From contig CP091242.1 of assembly GCA_027627705.1 (NCBI GenBank), positions 2,096,677-2,160,676 on the forward strand: a DNA stretch of 64,000 nt. The letters run 5' to 3'. A program made the translations under genes and the position numbers. This document shows, in pieces, positions 8,418 to 19,301 of the stretch. The stretch's first letter is position 1, and each line of letters begins with the position of its first letter. The notes below the pieces were generated by a model. It saw only the letters and a list, made by a program, of their open reading frames with translations. It did no database searches and was not told the origin of the DNA. Source of the DNA: Hyphomonadaceae bacterium BL14 (GTDB lineage: Bacteria > Pseudomonadota > Alphaproteobacteria > Caulobacterales > Maricaulaceae).

Positions 8418-8630
8418 ATGACGACTGGTATTGTGAAGTTCTTCAACGCTGACAAGGGCTTCGGTTTCATCACCCCGGACGATGGCGGCAAGGACGTGTT
8501 CGTCCACATCACCGCGGTCAAGGATGCCGGCATGGCCGATCTGCGCGACGGCCAGCGCGTGTCCTTCGACACCGAGCCCGACAATCGGGGCAAGGGGCCC
8601 AAGGCGGTCAATCTCAAGGACGCAGGCTGA
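8418..8630 (+). CDS. Cold-shock family RNA chaperone (CspA-type)
   Basis: A 70-residue cold-shock domain protein that binds single-stranded nucleic acid and melts RNA structure. Both RNA-binding motifs are present: K-G-F-G-F-I-T-P (RNP1) and V-F-V-H-I (RNP2). The start [17 protein letters not shown] is typical. A GGGCTCCTCCTC stretch precedes the ATG. The gene has its own hairpin downstream and a leader of about 180 bp, so it is probably transcribed alone. It is not possible to say whether it is cold-induced. Confidence 0.92.
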   Translation: MTTGIVKFFNADKGFGFITPDDGGKDVFVHITAVKDAGMADLRDGQRVSFDTEPDNRGKGPKAVNLKDAG

Positions 8631-8656
8631 CTCAGGCCCGCAGACCTGATCTAAAG

Positions 8657-8689
8657 GACGCCGCGCGGAGACGCAGTCCGCGCGGCGTC
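8657..8689 (+). terminator. Hairpin after the cold-shock gene
   Basis: A perfect 13-bp stem (GACGCCGCGCGGA paired with TCCGCGCGGCGTC) with a 7-nt loop lies 26 bp past the csp stop. Only a weak T-rich tract (TGATTCTG) follows, so it may terminate poorly or act as an mRNA end structure. Confidence 0.6.
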
Positions 8690-8719
8690 TGATTCTGATC
8701 CCGTCTGCAGGACATCCCC

Positions 8720-9151
8720 ATGCGCCCCGCCCTCATTGCCGGTCTGATCTATGCTGCCTGCCTGCTGGCGCTGGGCATTGTGCTGGGCGGTTTTCGCACA
8801 CTTCTGTTCGAGCCCTGGCTCGGGCCCTGGCCGGCGCTTCTGATCGAGCTGCCGGTGATCCTTTACGCCGCCTGGCACCTGACCGGCATGGCGATGGAGG
8901 GCCGCGAGCTGACCCGCGCCGGGGCCGGCGCCATGGGCGCGGTGGCGGTCGTCCTGTTGCTGATCGGCGAAATTGTCCTGTCCCAGATGCTGGCCGGGCG
9001 CACGGTGATGGCCCATCTGGCGCTCTACGCCGAGCCGCGCCACCAGCTGGGCCTGGCGGCTCAAATCCTCGCCGGCCTGTTCCCGCTGATCCGCCACTGG
9101 CGCAACCCGCCGAGACCGCCAGCGCGCGAGGGTGAGGTGCTGGGGGCGTGA
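8720..9151 (+). CDS. Small integral membrane protein, unknown function
   Basis: A 143-residue protein with about four hydrophobic helices (near residues 5-25, 35-52, 70-90 and 110-127) and a proline-rich cytoplasmic tail. No family recognised. A loop with Trp-His (AAWHLTGMAMEGREL) lies between helices two and three. It runs in the same direction as the csp gene, past a hairpin, and converges with aconitase 152 bp downstream. The intervening DNA carries overlapping palindromes and a terminator. Confidence 0.6.
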   Translation: MRPALIAGLIYAACLLALGIVLGGFRTLLFEPWLGPWPALLIELPVILYAAWHLTGMAMEGRELTRAGAGAMGAVAVVLLLIGEIVLSQMLAGRTVMAHLALYAEPRHQLGLAAQILAGLFPLIRHWRNPPRPPAREGEVLGA

Positions 9152-9165
9152 GCCCGGCCCATAAA

Positions 9166-9212
9166 TGTCAAATGAAACGCGTTTCGTTTGACACAAGCCG
9201 ATTTGTGTCAAA
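9166..9212. repeat. Overlapping inverted repeats sharing a central TTTGACA
   Basis: Two palindromes overlap. TGTCAAATGAAACG/CGTTTCGTTTGACA at 9166-9193 is a 28-bp near-perfect palindrome with one mismatched pair. TTTGACACAA/TTGTGTCAAA at 9187-9212 is a perfect 10-bp stem with a 6-bp loop. They share the TTTGACA at 9187-9193, so the two hairpins are mutually exclusive in RNA. They lie between convergent genes just past the upstream stop. The first centre, GAAACGCGTTTC, also looks like a LacI-family operator. Confidence 0.6.
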
Positions 9213-9248
9213 CCGGCAGATCACAAATCCCGAGACCAGCGCGCATGA

Positions 9249-9280
9249 AAAACCCCGGCGGATCGCTCCGCCGGGGTTTT
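9249..9280. terminator. Bidirectional rho-independent terminator
   Basis: A 14-bp perfect stem (AAAACCCCGGCGGA with TCCGCCGGGGTTTT) around a TCGC loop. It is flanked by T-runs when read on either strand, so it can terminate both the upstream membrane-protein gene and aconitase, whose stop is at 9304. Confidence 0.9.
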
Positions 9281-9303
9281 GTCTGTCAGACAGCTAAAGC
9301 GCC

Positions 9304-11982
9304 TTACGCCGCGGCGCGCTGGCGCAGGACGTAGTGCAGGATGCCGCCATTGCGGAAGTAGTCGAGCTCGTTCTCGGTATCGATGGCGGCACGCAGGGCC
9401 AGCGTCTCCACCTTGCCATTGGCGCGGGTGATACTGGCCTGCACATCGCCGCGCGGGGCAAGCTCGGCCACGCCCTGCAGGGTGATGGTCTCGTCACCCG
9501 TCAGGCCCAGCGACGCCCAGCTCTGCCCGTCCTTGAACAGGAGCGGCAGCACGCCCATACCGATCAGGTTGGAGCGGTGGATGCGTTCAAAGCTCTCGGT
9601 GATGACCGCGCGCACGCCCAGAAGGCGCGTGCCCTTGGCCGCCCAGTCGCGCGAGGAGCCGGTGCCGTATTCCTTGCCGCCGAACACCACCAGCGGGCGG
9701 CTGTCCTCGGCGTATTTCATGGCGGCGTCATAGATCGACATCTGCTCGCCCGACGGGTGATGAAGGGTCACTCCGCCTTCGACGCCGGGGACCATCTGGT
9801 TCTTGATGCGGATATTGGCGAAGGTGCCGCGCATCATCACATCGTGATGGCCACGCCGCGCGCCATAGGAGTTGAACTCCAACGGCTCCACGCCATGGGT
9901 TTGCAGCCAGCGCCCGGCGGGGCTGGAAGCCTTGATCGCGCCGGCCGGCGAGATGTGGTCGGTGGTGATGGAATCACCGAACAGGCCCAGAATGCGGGCA
10001 TCGGTCACATCGCCCGGCGCAGCGGCGTCGCGCGACATGCCCTCGAAGAAGGGCGGGTTGGCGACATAGGTGCTGTCCGGCCAGTTATAGGTGAGGTCCT
10101 TGGCGGTCTCGATGGACTGCCACATGGCGTCGCCCTTGAACACGTCGGCATAGCGGCTGGCAAACATCTCCGGCGTCACGGCCTGGCGGACCACCTCGGC
10201 GATTTCCGCCGAGCTCGGCCAGATATCCTTGAGATAGACCGGCTCGTTATTGTCGCCATAACCGATCGGGTCTTGCGTCAGATTGATGTTCATGGTGCCC
10301 GCAATGGCATAGGCGACCACCAGAGGCGGGCTTGCCAGATAGTTGGCGCGCACGTCCGGGCTGACCCGGCCTTCGAAATTGCGGTTGCCCGACAGCACCG
10401 ACGCCGCGACCAGATCGCCGTCCTTGATGGCCGCCGAGACCGGTTCGGGCAGCGGGCCTGAATTGCCGATGCAGGTGGTGCAGCCATAGCCCACCAGATT
10501 GAAGCCCATGGCATCCAGATCGTCCTGCAGTCCGGCGCGGGCGAGATAGTCGGTGACCACCTGGGAGCCCGGTGCCAGCGAGGTCTTCACCCAGGGCCGC
10601 ACCCTGAGACCGCGCTTGCGCGCATTGCGCGCCACCAGGCCGGCGCCCAGCATCACGGACGGGTTGGAGGTGTTGGTGCACGACGTGATCGCGGCGATCA
10701 CCACATCACCATGGCCGATGGAATAGTCAGTACCCTCCACCTTGACGCGCCGGGCCCCGTCTTCGGCCTTGCCGAACTCGCCAGCCAGCGCGCTGGCAAA
10801 GGCGTCGGCGGCGTCGGTGAGCGCAACCCGGTCCTGGGGCCGCTTGGGACCGGCCAGGGAGGGAACCACCGAGCCCAGATCCAGCGCCAGCGTGTCGGTA
10901 TAGACCGGGTCGTCCTGGCGATCGGGGCGGAACATGCCTTGCGCCTTGGAATAGGCTTCCACCAGCGCCACGCGGTCGCCATCGCGGCCGGTGGATGTGA
11001 GATAGGCCAGCGTTTCGTTGTCCACCGGGAAGAAGCCGCACGTCGCACCGTACTCCGGCGCCATGTTGGCAATGGTGGCGGCATCTTCCAGCGACAGGGT
11101 GTCGAGACCGGGGCCGAAGAACTCCACGAACTTGCCCACCACGCCGCGCTTGCGCAGCATCTGGGTGACGGTGAGGACGAGGTCGGTGGCGGTCGCGCCC
11201 TCGGGCAGCTTGCCGGTCATCTTGAAGCCGACCACCTCAGGGATCAGCATGGAGACCGGCTGGCCCAGCATGGCGGCTTCGGCTTCGATACCGCCCACGC
11301 CCCAGCCCAGAACGGCCAGGCCGTTTATCATGGTGGTGTGGCTGTCGGTGCCGACCAGCGTATCGGGGAAGGCATAGGTGACGCCGTCTTCATCTTTGGT
11401 CCAGACCGTCTGGGCGAGATATTCCAGATTGACCTGGTGGCAGATGCCCGTGCCCGGCGGCACGACACGAAAATTATCGAACGCGCCAGCACCCCATTTG
11501 AGGAATTTGTAGCGTTCGCCATTGCGCTCGTACTCGCGCGCCACATTGCGCTCGAAGCTGTCAGCATGGCCGAAATAATCGACCATCACCGAGTGGTCGA
11601 TCACCAGATCCACCGGCACCAGCGGGTTGACGCTGGTCGGGTCACCGCCCAGCGCCGTGGTGGCGTCGCGCATGGCGGCCAGATCGACCACCGCGGGCAC
11701 GCCGGTGAAGTCCTGCATAAGCACGCGCGCGGGGCGGTACTGGATCTCGTGGCTGGATTTGCCGGTCTGCACCCAGGCGGCCAGGGCCTCGATATCGGCC
11801 TTGGTGACCGTGCGCCCGTCTTCAAAGCGCAACAGGTTTTCCAGAAGAACTTTCAGCGTGTAGGGCAGTTTCGACACGCCCGCGAGGCCGTTGGCTTCGG
11901 CCTGTTTCAGGTCAAAATAGACGTAGGATTTGCCCGCAACGCTCATCTCGCGGCGGCATTTGAAACTGTCCAGTGAAGCCAT
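9304..11982 (-). CDS. acnA: Aconitate hydratase A
   Basis: An 892-residue aconitase that isomerises citrate and isocitrate in the TCA cycle, using a [4Fe-4S] cluster. The cluster cysteines are visible in [13 protein letters not shown] and [15 protein letters not shown], and the C-terminal swivel domain has [16 protein letters not shown]. It starts at ATG 11982 ([13 protein letters not shown]), preceded by GAGGAAC; a longer frame upstream has no aconitase-like sequence. The length matches AcnA (about 890). The neighbouring ccmAB is a common alphaproteobacterial pairing, but here a lipoprotein gene lies between. Confidence 0.96.
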   Translation of the reverse strand: MASLDSFKCRREMSVAGKSYVYFDLKQAEANGLAGVSKLPYTLKVLLENLLRFEDGRTVTKADIEALAAWVQTGKSSHEIQYRPARVLMQDFTGVPAVVDLAAMRDATTALGGDPTSVNPLVPVDLVIDHSVMVDYFGHADSFERNVAREYERNGERYKFLKWGAGAFDNFRVVPPGTGICHQVNLEYLAQTVWTKDEDGVTYAFPDTLVGTDSHTTMINGLAVLGWGVGGIEAEAAMLGQPVSMLIPEVVGFKMTGKLPEGATATDLVLTVTQMLRKRGVVGKFVEFFGPGLDTLSLEDAATIANMAPEYGATCGFFPVDNETLAYLTSTGRDGDRVALVEAYSKAQGMFRPDRQDDPVYTDTLALDLGSVVPSLAGPKRPQDRVALTDAADAFASALAGEFGKAEDGARRVKVEGTDYSIGHGDVVIAAITSCTNTSNPSVMLGAGLVARNARKRGLRVRPWVKTSLAPGSQVVTDYLARAGLQDDLDAMGFNLVGYGCTTCIGNSGPLPEPVSAAIKDGDLVAASVLSGNRNFEGRVSPDVRANYLASPPLVVAYAIAGTMNINLTQDPIGYGDNNEPVYLKDIWPSSAEIAEVVRQAVTPEMFASRYADVFKGDAMWQSIETAKDLTYNWPDSTYVANPPFFEGMSRDAAAPGDVTDARILGLFGDSITTDHISPAGAIKASSPAGRWLQTHGVEPLEFNSYGARRGHHDVMMRGTFANIRIKNQMVPGVEGGVTLHHPSGEQMSIYDAAMKYAEDSRPLVVFGGKEYGTGSSRDWAAKGTRLLGVRAVITESFERIHRSNLIGMGVLPLLFKDGQSWASLGLTGDETITLQGVAELAPRGDVQASITRANGKVETLALRAAIDTENELDYFRNGGILHYVLRQRAAA

Positions 11983-12266
11983 GGTGTTCCTCGTGGTCTG
12001 GGCCGGGACCGGCCCGGCGAAAACAGGTGCGCTGTGGCTGGAGCGCGATGTGCCGCAGCGCAGCAAGACAGAAGGTTTGCGCGCCTTGTAAACCCGTCGC
12101 GCGCGCGCTGCAATGGAGCGCGCCGCCAAGGCGTTGGACAATCGCGGCTGGGGCGGAAACGGGCAGGGTCCCGAAAAAAGTTAACAATATTCTTGATGCA
12201 CGCAAAAAGTGCATGCACACTCCCCCGCAGCTGCGGACGGCAGCATTCGCCGGGGGAGATGCTGAC

Positions 12267-13517
12267 ATGTTGAGACTCTGTCTGATCCTTATAGCCATTG
12301 TCTTGAGCGGCTGCGCGACACGCCCGGCATCTCACAACTTTCCGGACACATCACTGCCCAACCAGCTCCTCACAGAACGCCATTATGAAATCTGGGTGGA
12401 CGCTGACGGGACGCTCTTTCCAGATGGCTGGGACGCCCTGTGCGGAAGTCACCGCTCAGGTGCCTATACGCTCCATAACCGCGCGCTGTCACCGAACTAC
12501 CCCGAATGCACGCCTGAACTCCTGAGTCAGACCCGTGAGCAGACCTTGTCAGAGGTCGCGCAAGCCTTCCGCGGACTCGAGATGGTCACGATCCTGATCC
12601 ACGGTTTCAATCATGGGGTCAGCGCATCTCAAAATCGCGTCACCTGCGCACCCGGAGCCGAGGATGTCCCGGCCACGAGCATCCGCTGCGACTACGGACA
12701 GCGCCGGCGGGCGATTGACAGCATCATGGACGGATCAGGCCAGAGTGATCCGTCTCACGGATATATCGACTTTTTCTGGAACGGCCTCCGGGCGCAAGGC
12801 CCAACGTTCAGCATCAGGGGCCTGATCGGCACCGGAACGGCATGGACCTATGCCAGCATCAACGGCGAGCGCGCAGGCCATCTGGCGCTGCAGCCCATCC
12901 TCGCCACACTTCAGGACGCCGGGGTGCAACGTGTTCACCTCCTGGCGCACAGCCGCGGCGCAGCTGTCGCGCTGGCGGCGCTGGCAGGCGGAAAATATGT
13001 CAATGATGACATCCGCGCCCGCAATGCTTCGCTCGGCGCTCCATCTCCGTCCAGACCGCTTGCTGATACAGGGATGGAAATTATTGTCACCTCGACCGCG
13101 CCGGCGATTGGCCAGTGGCATTTTGCAGGCGGACAGGATGCATGGGTCCGCGCCAGTGACCCTGTCCGCCAACTGCCCCAATCTATCAGCAGCTATTATT
13201 CGACTATTTATTCACGCGACTTCGCTCTGCGGAAAATGGTGGGCAGCATCTTCGTTCGCCGGTTCAACAGCACCGCTTTCGGGCAGAGTTTTGATACTGC
13301 GGCAAGAGTGGCGGCCCGCATGAATGCTGACCGGGTCAACGCAACCGGGGACCCCTATTTTATCGTCATGCCGGTGGACCCGGCCCGGGGTCAATCTACC
13401 AGCAGCGGCCCGGTGCGCCGCGGGACACATGATGCGACCGACTATCTCAACACCTGCGAGGTAACGGCCAGGCTGGCCCAGATTTATAGGGCCTCCCACC
13501 AAGTTTGCCCAAACTAA
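12267..13517 (+). CDS. Predicted lipoprotein alpha/beta hydrolase, unknown substrate
   Basis: A 416-residue predicted lipoprotein. The signal MLRLCLILIAIVLSGC ends in a lipobox at Cys16. The body resembles a serine alpha/beta hydrolase (DUF900-like): I-L-I-H-G-F-N-H-G near residue 112 would be the oxyanion region and A-H-S-R-G near 227-231 the nucleophile elbow, with Ala replacing the usual first Gly. Asp and His of a triad cannot be fixed with certainty. A GGGGGAG site precedes the ATG. The gene is visibly less GC-rich than its neighbours, and it sits between acnA and ccmA, which are usually adjacent. Possible acquisition is inference. Confidence 0.6.
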   Translation: MLRLCLILIAIVLSGCATRPASHNFPDTSLPNQLLTERHYEIWVDADGTLFPDGWDALCGSHRSGAYTLHNRALSPNYPECTPELLSQTREQTLSEVAQAFRGLEMVTILIHGFNHGVSASQNRVTCAPGAEDVPATSIRCDYGQRRRAIDSIMDGSGQSDPSHGYIDFFWNGLRAQGPTFSIRGLIGTGTAWTYASINGERAGHLALQPILATLQDAGVQRVHLLAHSRGAAVALAALAGGKYVNDDIRARNASLGAPSPSRPLADTGMEIIVTSTAPAIGQWHFAGGQDAWVRASDPVRQLPQSISSYYSTIYSRDFALRKMVGSIFVRRFNSTAFGQSFDTAARVAARMNADRVNATGDPYFIVMPVDPARGQSTSSGPVRRGTHDATDYLNTCEVTARLAQIYRASHQVCPN

Positions 13518-13560
13518 CCCCACTTGGCCTGCCGCCGGGGGCGGGCTATGGCTGCGGGCC

Positions 13561-14184
13561 ATGGACCCGACCGCCCGCCCCTCCGCCCTGCCCCCGGCCC
13601 GCCTGGACGCGCGCGTCCTGCGCCTGGAGCGCGGCGGCAAGGTGCTGGTGCGTGATCTGTCACTGTCGCTGACACCGGGGCAGGCGCTGGTGCTGACCGG
13701 GCCCAATGGCGCGGGCAAGACGACGCTGCTGCGGGCGCTGGCCGGCCTGCTTCGCCCGGCCGGGGGCGAGGTCGTGCTGACGCCCGGCCCGGCAGGCTGG
13801 CTGGGTCACAGCGAGGGGCTGAAGCCTGGTGAGATTGTCAGCGACATGCTGGGCTTCTGGGCGGCGCTGGCGGGCGCGGGACCAGACGAGATCGAGGCCG
13901 CGTCGCGGGCCATGGCGCTGGGTCATCTGGGACGGCGGCCCTGCGGGGCGCTGTCGGCGGGGCAGAAACGGCGGGCGGGTCTCGCCCGGCTGGCGCTGTC
14001 GGGCCGCGCTGTCTGGCTGATGGATGAACCGGCCGCGCCGCTGGACGCGGCGGGGCGCGAGCGGCTGGCGCGGCTGGTGGCGGCCCATCGCGCGCGCGGC
14101 GGCATTGTCGTGGCGGCAACCCACGCCGATCTGGGCTGGCCGGATGTGGAGCGTCTGGATCTGGGTCTGGAGGCGGCGGCATGA
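13561..14184 (+). CDS. ccmA: Heme exporter ATP-binding protein CcmA
   Basis: A 207-residue ABC ATPase for cytochrome c maturation. It has Walker A G-P-N-G-A-G-K-T-T near residue 48, the signature L-S-A-G-Q-K-R-R and Walker B V-W-L-M-D-E-P followed by A-A-P-L-D. The loop WLGHSEGLKPGEI is typical of CcmA. With CcmB it drives release of holo-CcmE from CcmC. Its stop overlaps the ccmB start by 4 bp. ccmC and ccmD do not follow, so that part of the pathway must lie elsewhere. Confidence 0.9.
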   Translation: MDPTARPSALPPARLDARVLRLERGGKVLVRDLSLSLTPGQALVLTGPNGAGKTTLLRALAGLLRPAGGEVVLTPGPAGWLGHSEGLKPGEIVSDMLGFWAALAGAGPDEIEAASRAMALGHLGRRPCGALSAGQKRRAGLARLALSGRAVWLMDEPAAPLDAAGRERLARLVAAHRARGGIVVAATHADLGWPDVERLDLGLEAAA

Positions 14185-14846
14185 GCGCGCGCGCCCTGTT
14201 CGTGCGCGAATGGCGCCTGGCGTTTGCCGGCGGCGGCGGACCGGCGGGACCGGCGGCGTTCAATCTGGCCGCCCTGGCGCTGGCGCCGCTGGCCATTGGT
14301 CCCGACACCGCCACGCTGGCCGCCGCCGGGCCGGGCGTGATCACGTTTGCGGCGCTGCTGGCGAGCCTGCAGGGTGCCGAGCGCATGTTCGGCGATGACG
14401 CGGGCGACGGCACGCTGGAGCTCTACGCCCTGTCCGGCCTCAGCCTGTCCATGGCCGCCCTGATCAAGGCGCTGGCCTTCACGCTCGCCGTGTTCTGGCC
14501 GGCGCCCCTGCTGGCGGCGCTGGGCGGGCTCGCCTACGGGCTGACTTTAGAAGCGGCGCTGGTGCTGGCCGCTGGCATTGCGCTGGCTGCGCCGGGCCTT
14601 GTGTTCATCGCGGCGTTCGCCGGCGCGCTGGCCGCGGGGCTGCGGCGCGCGGGCCTCCTGATCGCGCTGATCGCTGCGCCCCTGCAGGCGCCGCTTCTGG
14701 TGTTCGCCGCGGGGGCCGCGCGCGCGGCCATGGACGGCACGGATCTGGCCGGCCCCAATCTCATGCTGGCGCTCGCCGCCAGCCTGATCGCAGGTGTTCT
14801 GGCGCCGCTGGGCGCCGGGGCGGCGCTCCGGGCGCGGCTGGACTAA
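14181..14846 (+). CDS. ccmB: Heme exporter membrane protein CcmB
   Basis: A 221-residue permease partner of CcmA with six predicted helices. The family features LFVREWRLAF at the start, then FAALLASLQGAERMFGDDAGDGTLELYALSGLSL, are clear. The ATG overlaps the ccmA stop (ATGA), so the two are co-translated. The N-terminal insert GGGGPAGPAA is a little unusual. It converges on the next gene, 7 bp apart. Confidence 0.9.
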   Translation: MSARALFVREWRLAFAGGGGPAGPAAFNLAALALAPLAIGPDTATLAAAGPGVITFAALLASLQGAERMFGDDAGDGTLELYALSGLSLSMAALIKALAFTLAVFWPAPLLAALGGLAYGLTLEAALVLAAGIALAAPGLVFIAAFAGALAAGLRRAGLLIALIAAPLQAPLLVFAAGAARAAMDGTDLAGPNLMLALAASLIAGVLAPLGAGAALRARLD

Positions 14847-14853
14847 AGGCCGA

Positions 14854-15288
14854 TCAGGCGTCAGGCGCCGCGTCTTCCAGCGCCCGCTGGTGGCGGATGA
14901 AATCATCGCCGCAGGTGAGACGGCGCGCGATCGCAGAGCCTGGATCGATCACCCGCCAGAACGGCGTGATGGCAGCCGTCTCGGCCCCCTCGGCCAGATC
15001 GGTCAGTGCAGCTTCGGCCACCACGCGCAGATAGATGGCGGTGGTCACCGGACAGGTGGCCTGCGCCTTGTAGCGCCGCGCCAGCTCATTGCGCAGGCGC
15101 GGCACCGAGCGGGTCTCGCCCGGCGGGATGGCGGCGACATAACCGGCAATAATCTCCGGCGTGGCGATGAACATCACCGTACCCGCTTTCACCCCGCCAA
15201 AGTCGGCATGCAAAGTGACAGTCTTCGCAGGCTTGGCGCAGCGCAGGCGCTTGCGCCAGTCGGTGGGTTTGCGGGCTTTTGTGGTCAT
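14854..15288 (-). CDS. Conserved hypothetical protein, perhaps MGMT-like fold
   Basis: A 144-residue soluble protein. It starts with a basic stretch (MTTKARKPTDWRKRLRCAKPAKTVTL) and ends with ITPFWRVIDPGSAIARRLTCGDDFIRHQRALE. A middle section, CPVTTAIYLRVVAEAA, recalls the DNA-binding or active-site region of alkyltransferase-like proteins, and the R-V-I-P-style ending is also reminiscent. The active-site PCHR motif of a true DNA alkyltransferase is absent, so I do not claim that activity. It is convergent with ccmB. Confidence 0.45.
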   Translation of the reverse strand: MTTKARKPTDWRKRLRCAKPAKTVTLHADFGGVKAGTVMFIATPEIIAGYVAAIPPGETRSVPRLRNELARRYKAQATCPVTTAIYLRVVAEAALTDLAEGAETAAITPFWRVIDPGSAIARRLTCGDDFIRHQRALEDAAPDA

Positions 15289-15519
15289 CGTGTGTTCCAG
15301 GGTGGCCGCGCAGCGCGCCGGGGTCAGGACGCAAGCCTCGCCGAGGCTTTGACCGGACGCAATAAGCCCCTATGAAAATCGCGTTGCGGCAGGGGTTTGC
15401 GGGAATCTCGCCGCGCGAAACCGGCTCGCCCATTCCAAGCAGTGCAAGAATTTGTTAACCATACGCTCACGCCGCGGCGCATGACGCGCCGCGCGGATAC
15501 ACAGTCAGGGGATACCGCC

Positions 15520-15837
15520 ATGCTTTCCACCATGATCGCCGCTTTCATGCTCGCCACCGCCAATCCGGCGGCGGAGGCGCTCACCCAGAACGCCCTTCAG
15601 GTCGATACCGGCACGGTGACCTATATCGTCTTCTTCGAGGCTGACGGCAGCTACACCACCAGCGTCGGCTCGGGCGGCACGTGGGAAATCAATGAGGACG
15701 GCGAGTTCTGCGTCTCCAGCGCCGCGGGCAATGCCAACTGCCAGCCGCTGATGGAAGACGTCGCAGTCGGCGACACCTGGCAAGGCGAGAACGCTGCGGG
15801 CGAGCCGGTGACGTTCACGCTGATCGCGCGGGAGTAG
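15520..15837 (+). CDS. Small secreted protein, unknown function
   Basis: A 105-residue exported protein with a signal peptide (MLSTMIAAFMLATANPAAEA). The mature part has a beta-rich pattern (TGTVTYIVFFEADGSYTT, GGTWEINEDGEFCVS) and two cysteines that could form a disulfide. I chose ATG 15520 with an AGGGG site upstream; a longer frame from 15397 crosses promoter-like DNA including a TTAACCAT (15455-15462) that resembles a CtrA half-site. No family recognised with confidence. Confidence 0.6.
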   Translation: MLSTMIAAFMLATANPAAEALTQNALQVDTGTVTYIVFFEADGSYTTSVGSGGTWEINEDGEFCVSSAAGNANCQPLMEDVAVGDTWQGENAAGEPVTFTLIARE

Positions 15838-15956
15838 GGTCGTCGCTAGCGCTGGGAACAAAGTCCGCCGGCCGATCCGTCGGGTTTGTTCACCCCCATG
15901 CGGGGTCAGACAGGCGAGGCGGCGTGAAACAATGACCCGCGCCCCCTCACCTCTAT

Positions 15957-15984
15957 CCTCTCCCCCATGGTCATGGGGGAGAGG
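15957..15984. repeat. Palindromic intergenic repeat, copy 1
   Basis: CCTCTCCCCCATG and its exact reverse complement CATGGGGGAGAGG flank a 2-nt centre. It lies in the 201-bp gap between the small secreted protein gene and hutH. A near-identical copy follows at 16059-16084, which marks a short REP-like interspersed element. Confidence 0.7.
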
Positions 15985-16038
15985 GGGCTTCAAGCGCCAA
16001 GCTTGCGCCTGTGCGCCAGGAGCCAGGCGTTTCCTGTT

Positions 16039-17633
16039 TTATTTCAACGTCAAAGCCTCCTCTCCCCCATTTATGGGGGAGAGGGTAGGGTGCGGTGCCG
16101 GGCCCTGGAGCCGCCACTCCGCCGCTTCACCAAGCCCGCCGTCCAGCACCGCCTGCGTCAACGCGGCCAGATCGGTGGCCATGTAGCGGTCCACATCCAG
16201 ATGCGCGGCGCGGGCGCGGATGGCGGCGTGGAGGGATTCCAGCGGCGCGCTGGCGGTCAGGGGGCGGCGGAAGTCCAGCCCTTGCGCCGCGCACAGCAAT
16301 TCCACCGCGATGATGGAGGCGGCGTTGCGCGCCACCTGGCCCGCCTTGCGCGCAGCGCCGGTGGCCATGGAGACATGGTCTTCCTGATTGGCGGAGGTGG
16401 GCACGGAGTCGACACTGGCGGGGAAGGCCAGCGAGCGGTTTTCCGCCACCAGGGCGGCGGCGGTCACCTGGGCGATCATGAAGCCGGAATTGAGCCCGCC
16501 ATCGCGCACCAGAAAGGCCGGCAACCCGCTCATCTTGGGGTCCACGAGGACCGCCGTGCGCCGCTCGCTCAGCGAGCCGATCTCGCACAGGGCCATGGTG
16601 ATCTGGTCGGCGGCGAAGGCCACCGGCTCGGCGTGGAAATTGCCGCCCGATATGGCTTCGTCCGTATCGGGAAAGATCACCGGATTATCGTTGACGGCGT
16701 TGGCCTCGATCTCAAGTGTGCGCGCGCTCTGGGTCAGCAGGTCCAGCGCCGCGCCCATGACCTGGGGCTGGCAGCGGAAGGAATACGGGTCCTGCACCCG
16801 GTCACAGGCGGCGTGGGCACCCTTGATGTTCCCGCCCGCCAGCGAGGCGCGCAGGCGGCTTGCGATGGCGATCTGCCCCGGCTGGCCGCGCACGGCGTGC
16901 AGGCGCACCTCGAACGGGGCGTGGGAGCCCATCAGCGCCTCCACTGACATCGCGCCTGCGCCAAGCGCCGCGCCCATGACCCGCTCGGCGACGAACAGCG
17001 CGTCCAGCGCCAGGGCGGTGCTGGCCTCGGTGCCATTGATGAGGGCCAGGCCCTCTTTCGGCCCCAGAATGAGTGCCTCCAGCCCGGCGCGCGCCAGCGC
17101 GTCTCCGCCTGGCAGGGTCTCGCCGTCACACGCCGCTTCCCCCTCGCCGATGAGCGCGCAGGCCAGATGCGCCAGCGGTGCCAGGTCGCCCGAAGCGCCG
17201 ACCGAGCCCTGCGCCGGGATCACCGGCAGACAGTCCCTGGCCACAAGGGCCAGCAATTGATCGATCACGGCGCGGCGCACGCCGGAATGACCGCGCGCCA
17301 GGCTGACGGCTTTGAGCGCGATCATCAGACGCACGACAGGCGTTTCCAGCGCCGGACCGACGCCGCAGGCATGGGACAGGATGAGATTGCGCTGCAGGGT
17401 TTCCAGCTTGTCATCGCCGATACGGGTCTGGGCCAGAAGGCCGAAGCCTGTATTCACGCCATAGACCGTGCGCCCGCTCTGCACGATGCGGCGCACGCTC
17501 GCCGCGGCCGCCTCCACGCCCGGCCAGGCGGAGGCGTCGATATCAAACGCGGCGCCGGCATGGATGGCGCGCAGATCAGCCAGCGTGACCGCGCCGGGTG
17601 TGAGGATAACGGGTTCGGGTGAGGCGGGCGGCA

Positions 17634-17634
<1 letters not shown>
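16039..17634 (-). CDS. hutH: Histidine ammonia-lyase
   Basis: A 531-residue enzyme that removes ammonia from histidine to give urocanate, the first step of histidine degradation. The MIO cofactor forms from A-S-G in GSVGASGDLAPL, and the family features VYGVNTGFG, GTEASTALALDALF and SGGNFHAEPVAFAAD are present. The reading frame runs on past the usual C-terminal end into an intergenic palindrome, adding a tail with PHPTLSPINGGE. It is the last gene of hutICUH on this strand; its start overlaps the hutU stop by one base. Confidence 0.95.
16059..16084. repeat. Palindromic repeat copy 2, inside the hutH reading frame
   Basis: CCTCTCCCCCAT and its reverse complement ATGGGGGAGAGG flank TT. This copy lies inside the 3' end of the hutH frame and encodes part of the PHPTLSPINGGE tail. 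It matches copy 1 at 15957-15984 in the 12-bp core of both arms. Confidence 0.7.

Positions 17635-19297
<1,663 letters not shown>

Positions 19298-19301
<4 letters not shown>

Noticed and set aside
10711..11976. Long plus-strand frame inside aconitase
   Set aside because: Antisense to acnA; no features of its own.
12196..12214. ATGCAC/GTGCAT inverted repeat upstream of the lipoprotein hydrolase
   Set aside because: Arms are only 6 bp with a 7-bp spacer, too weak to call an operator without other evidence.
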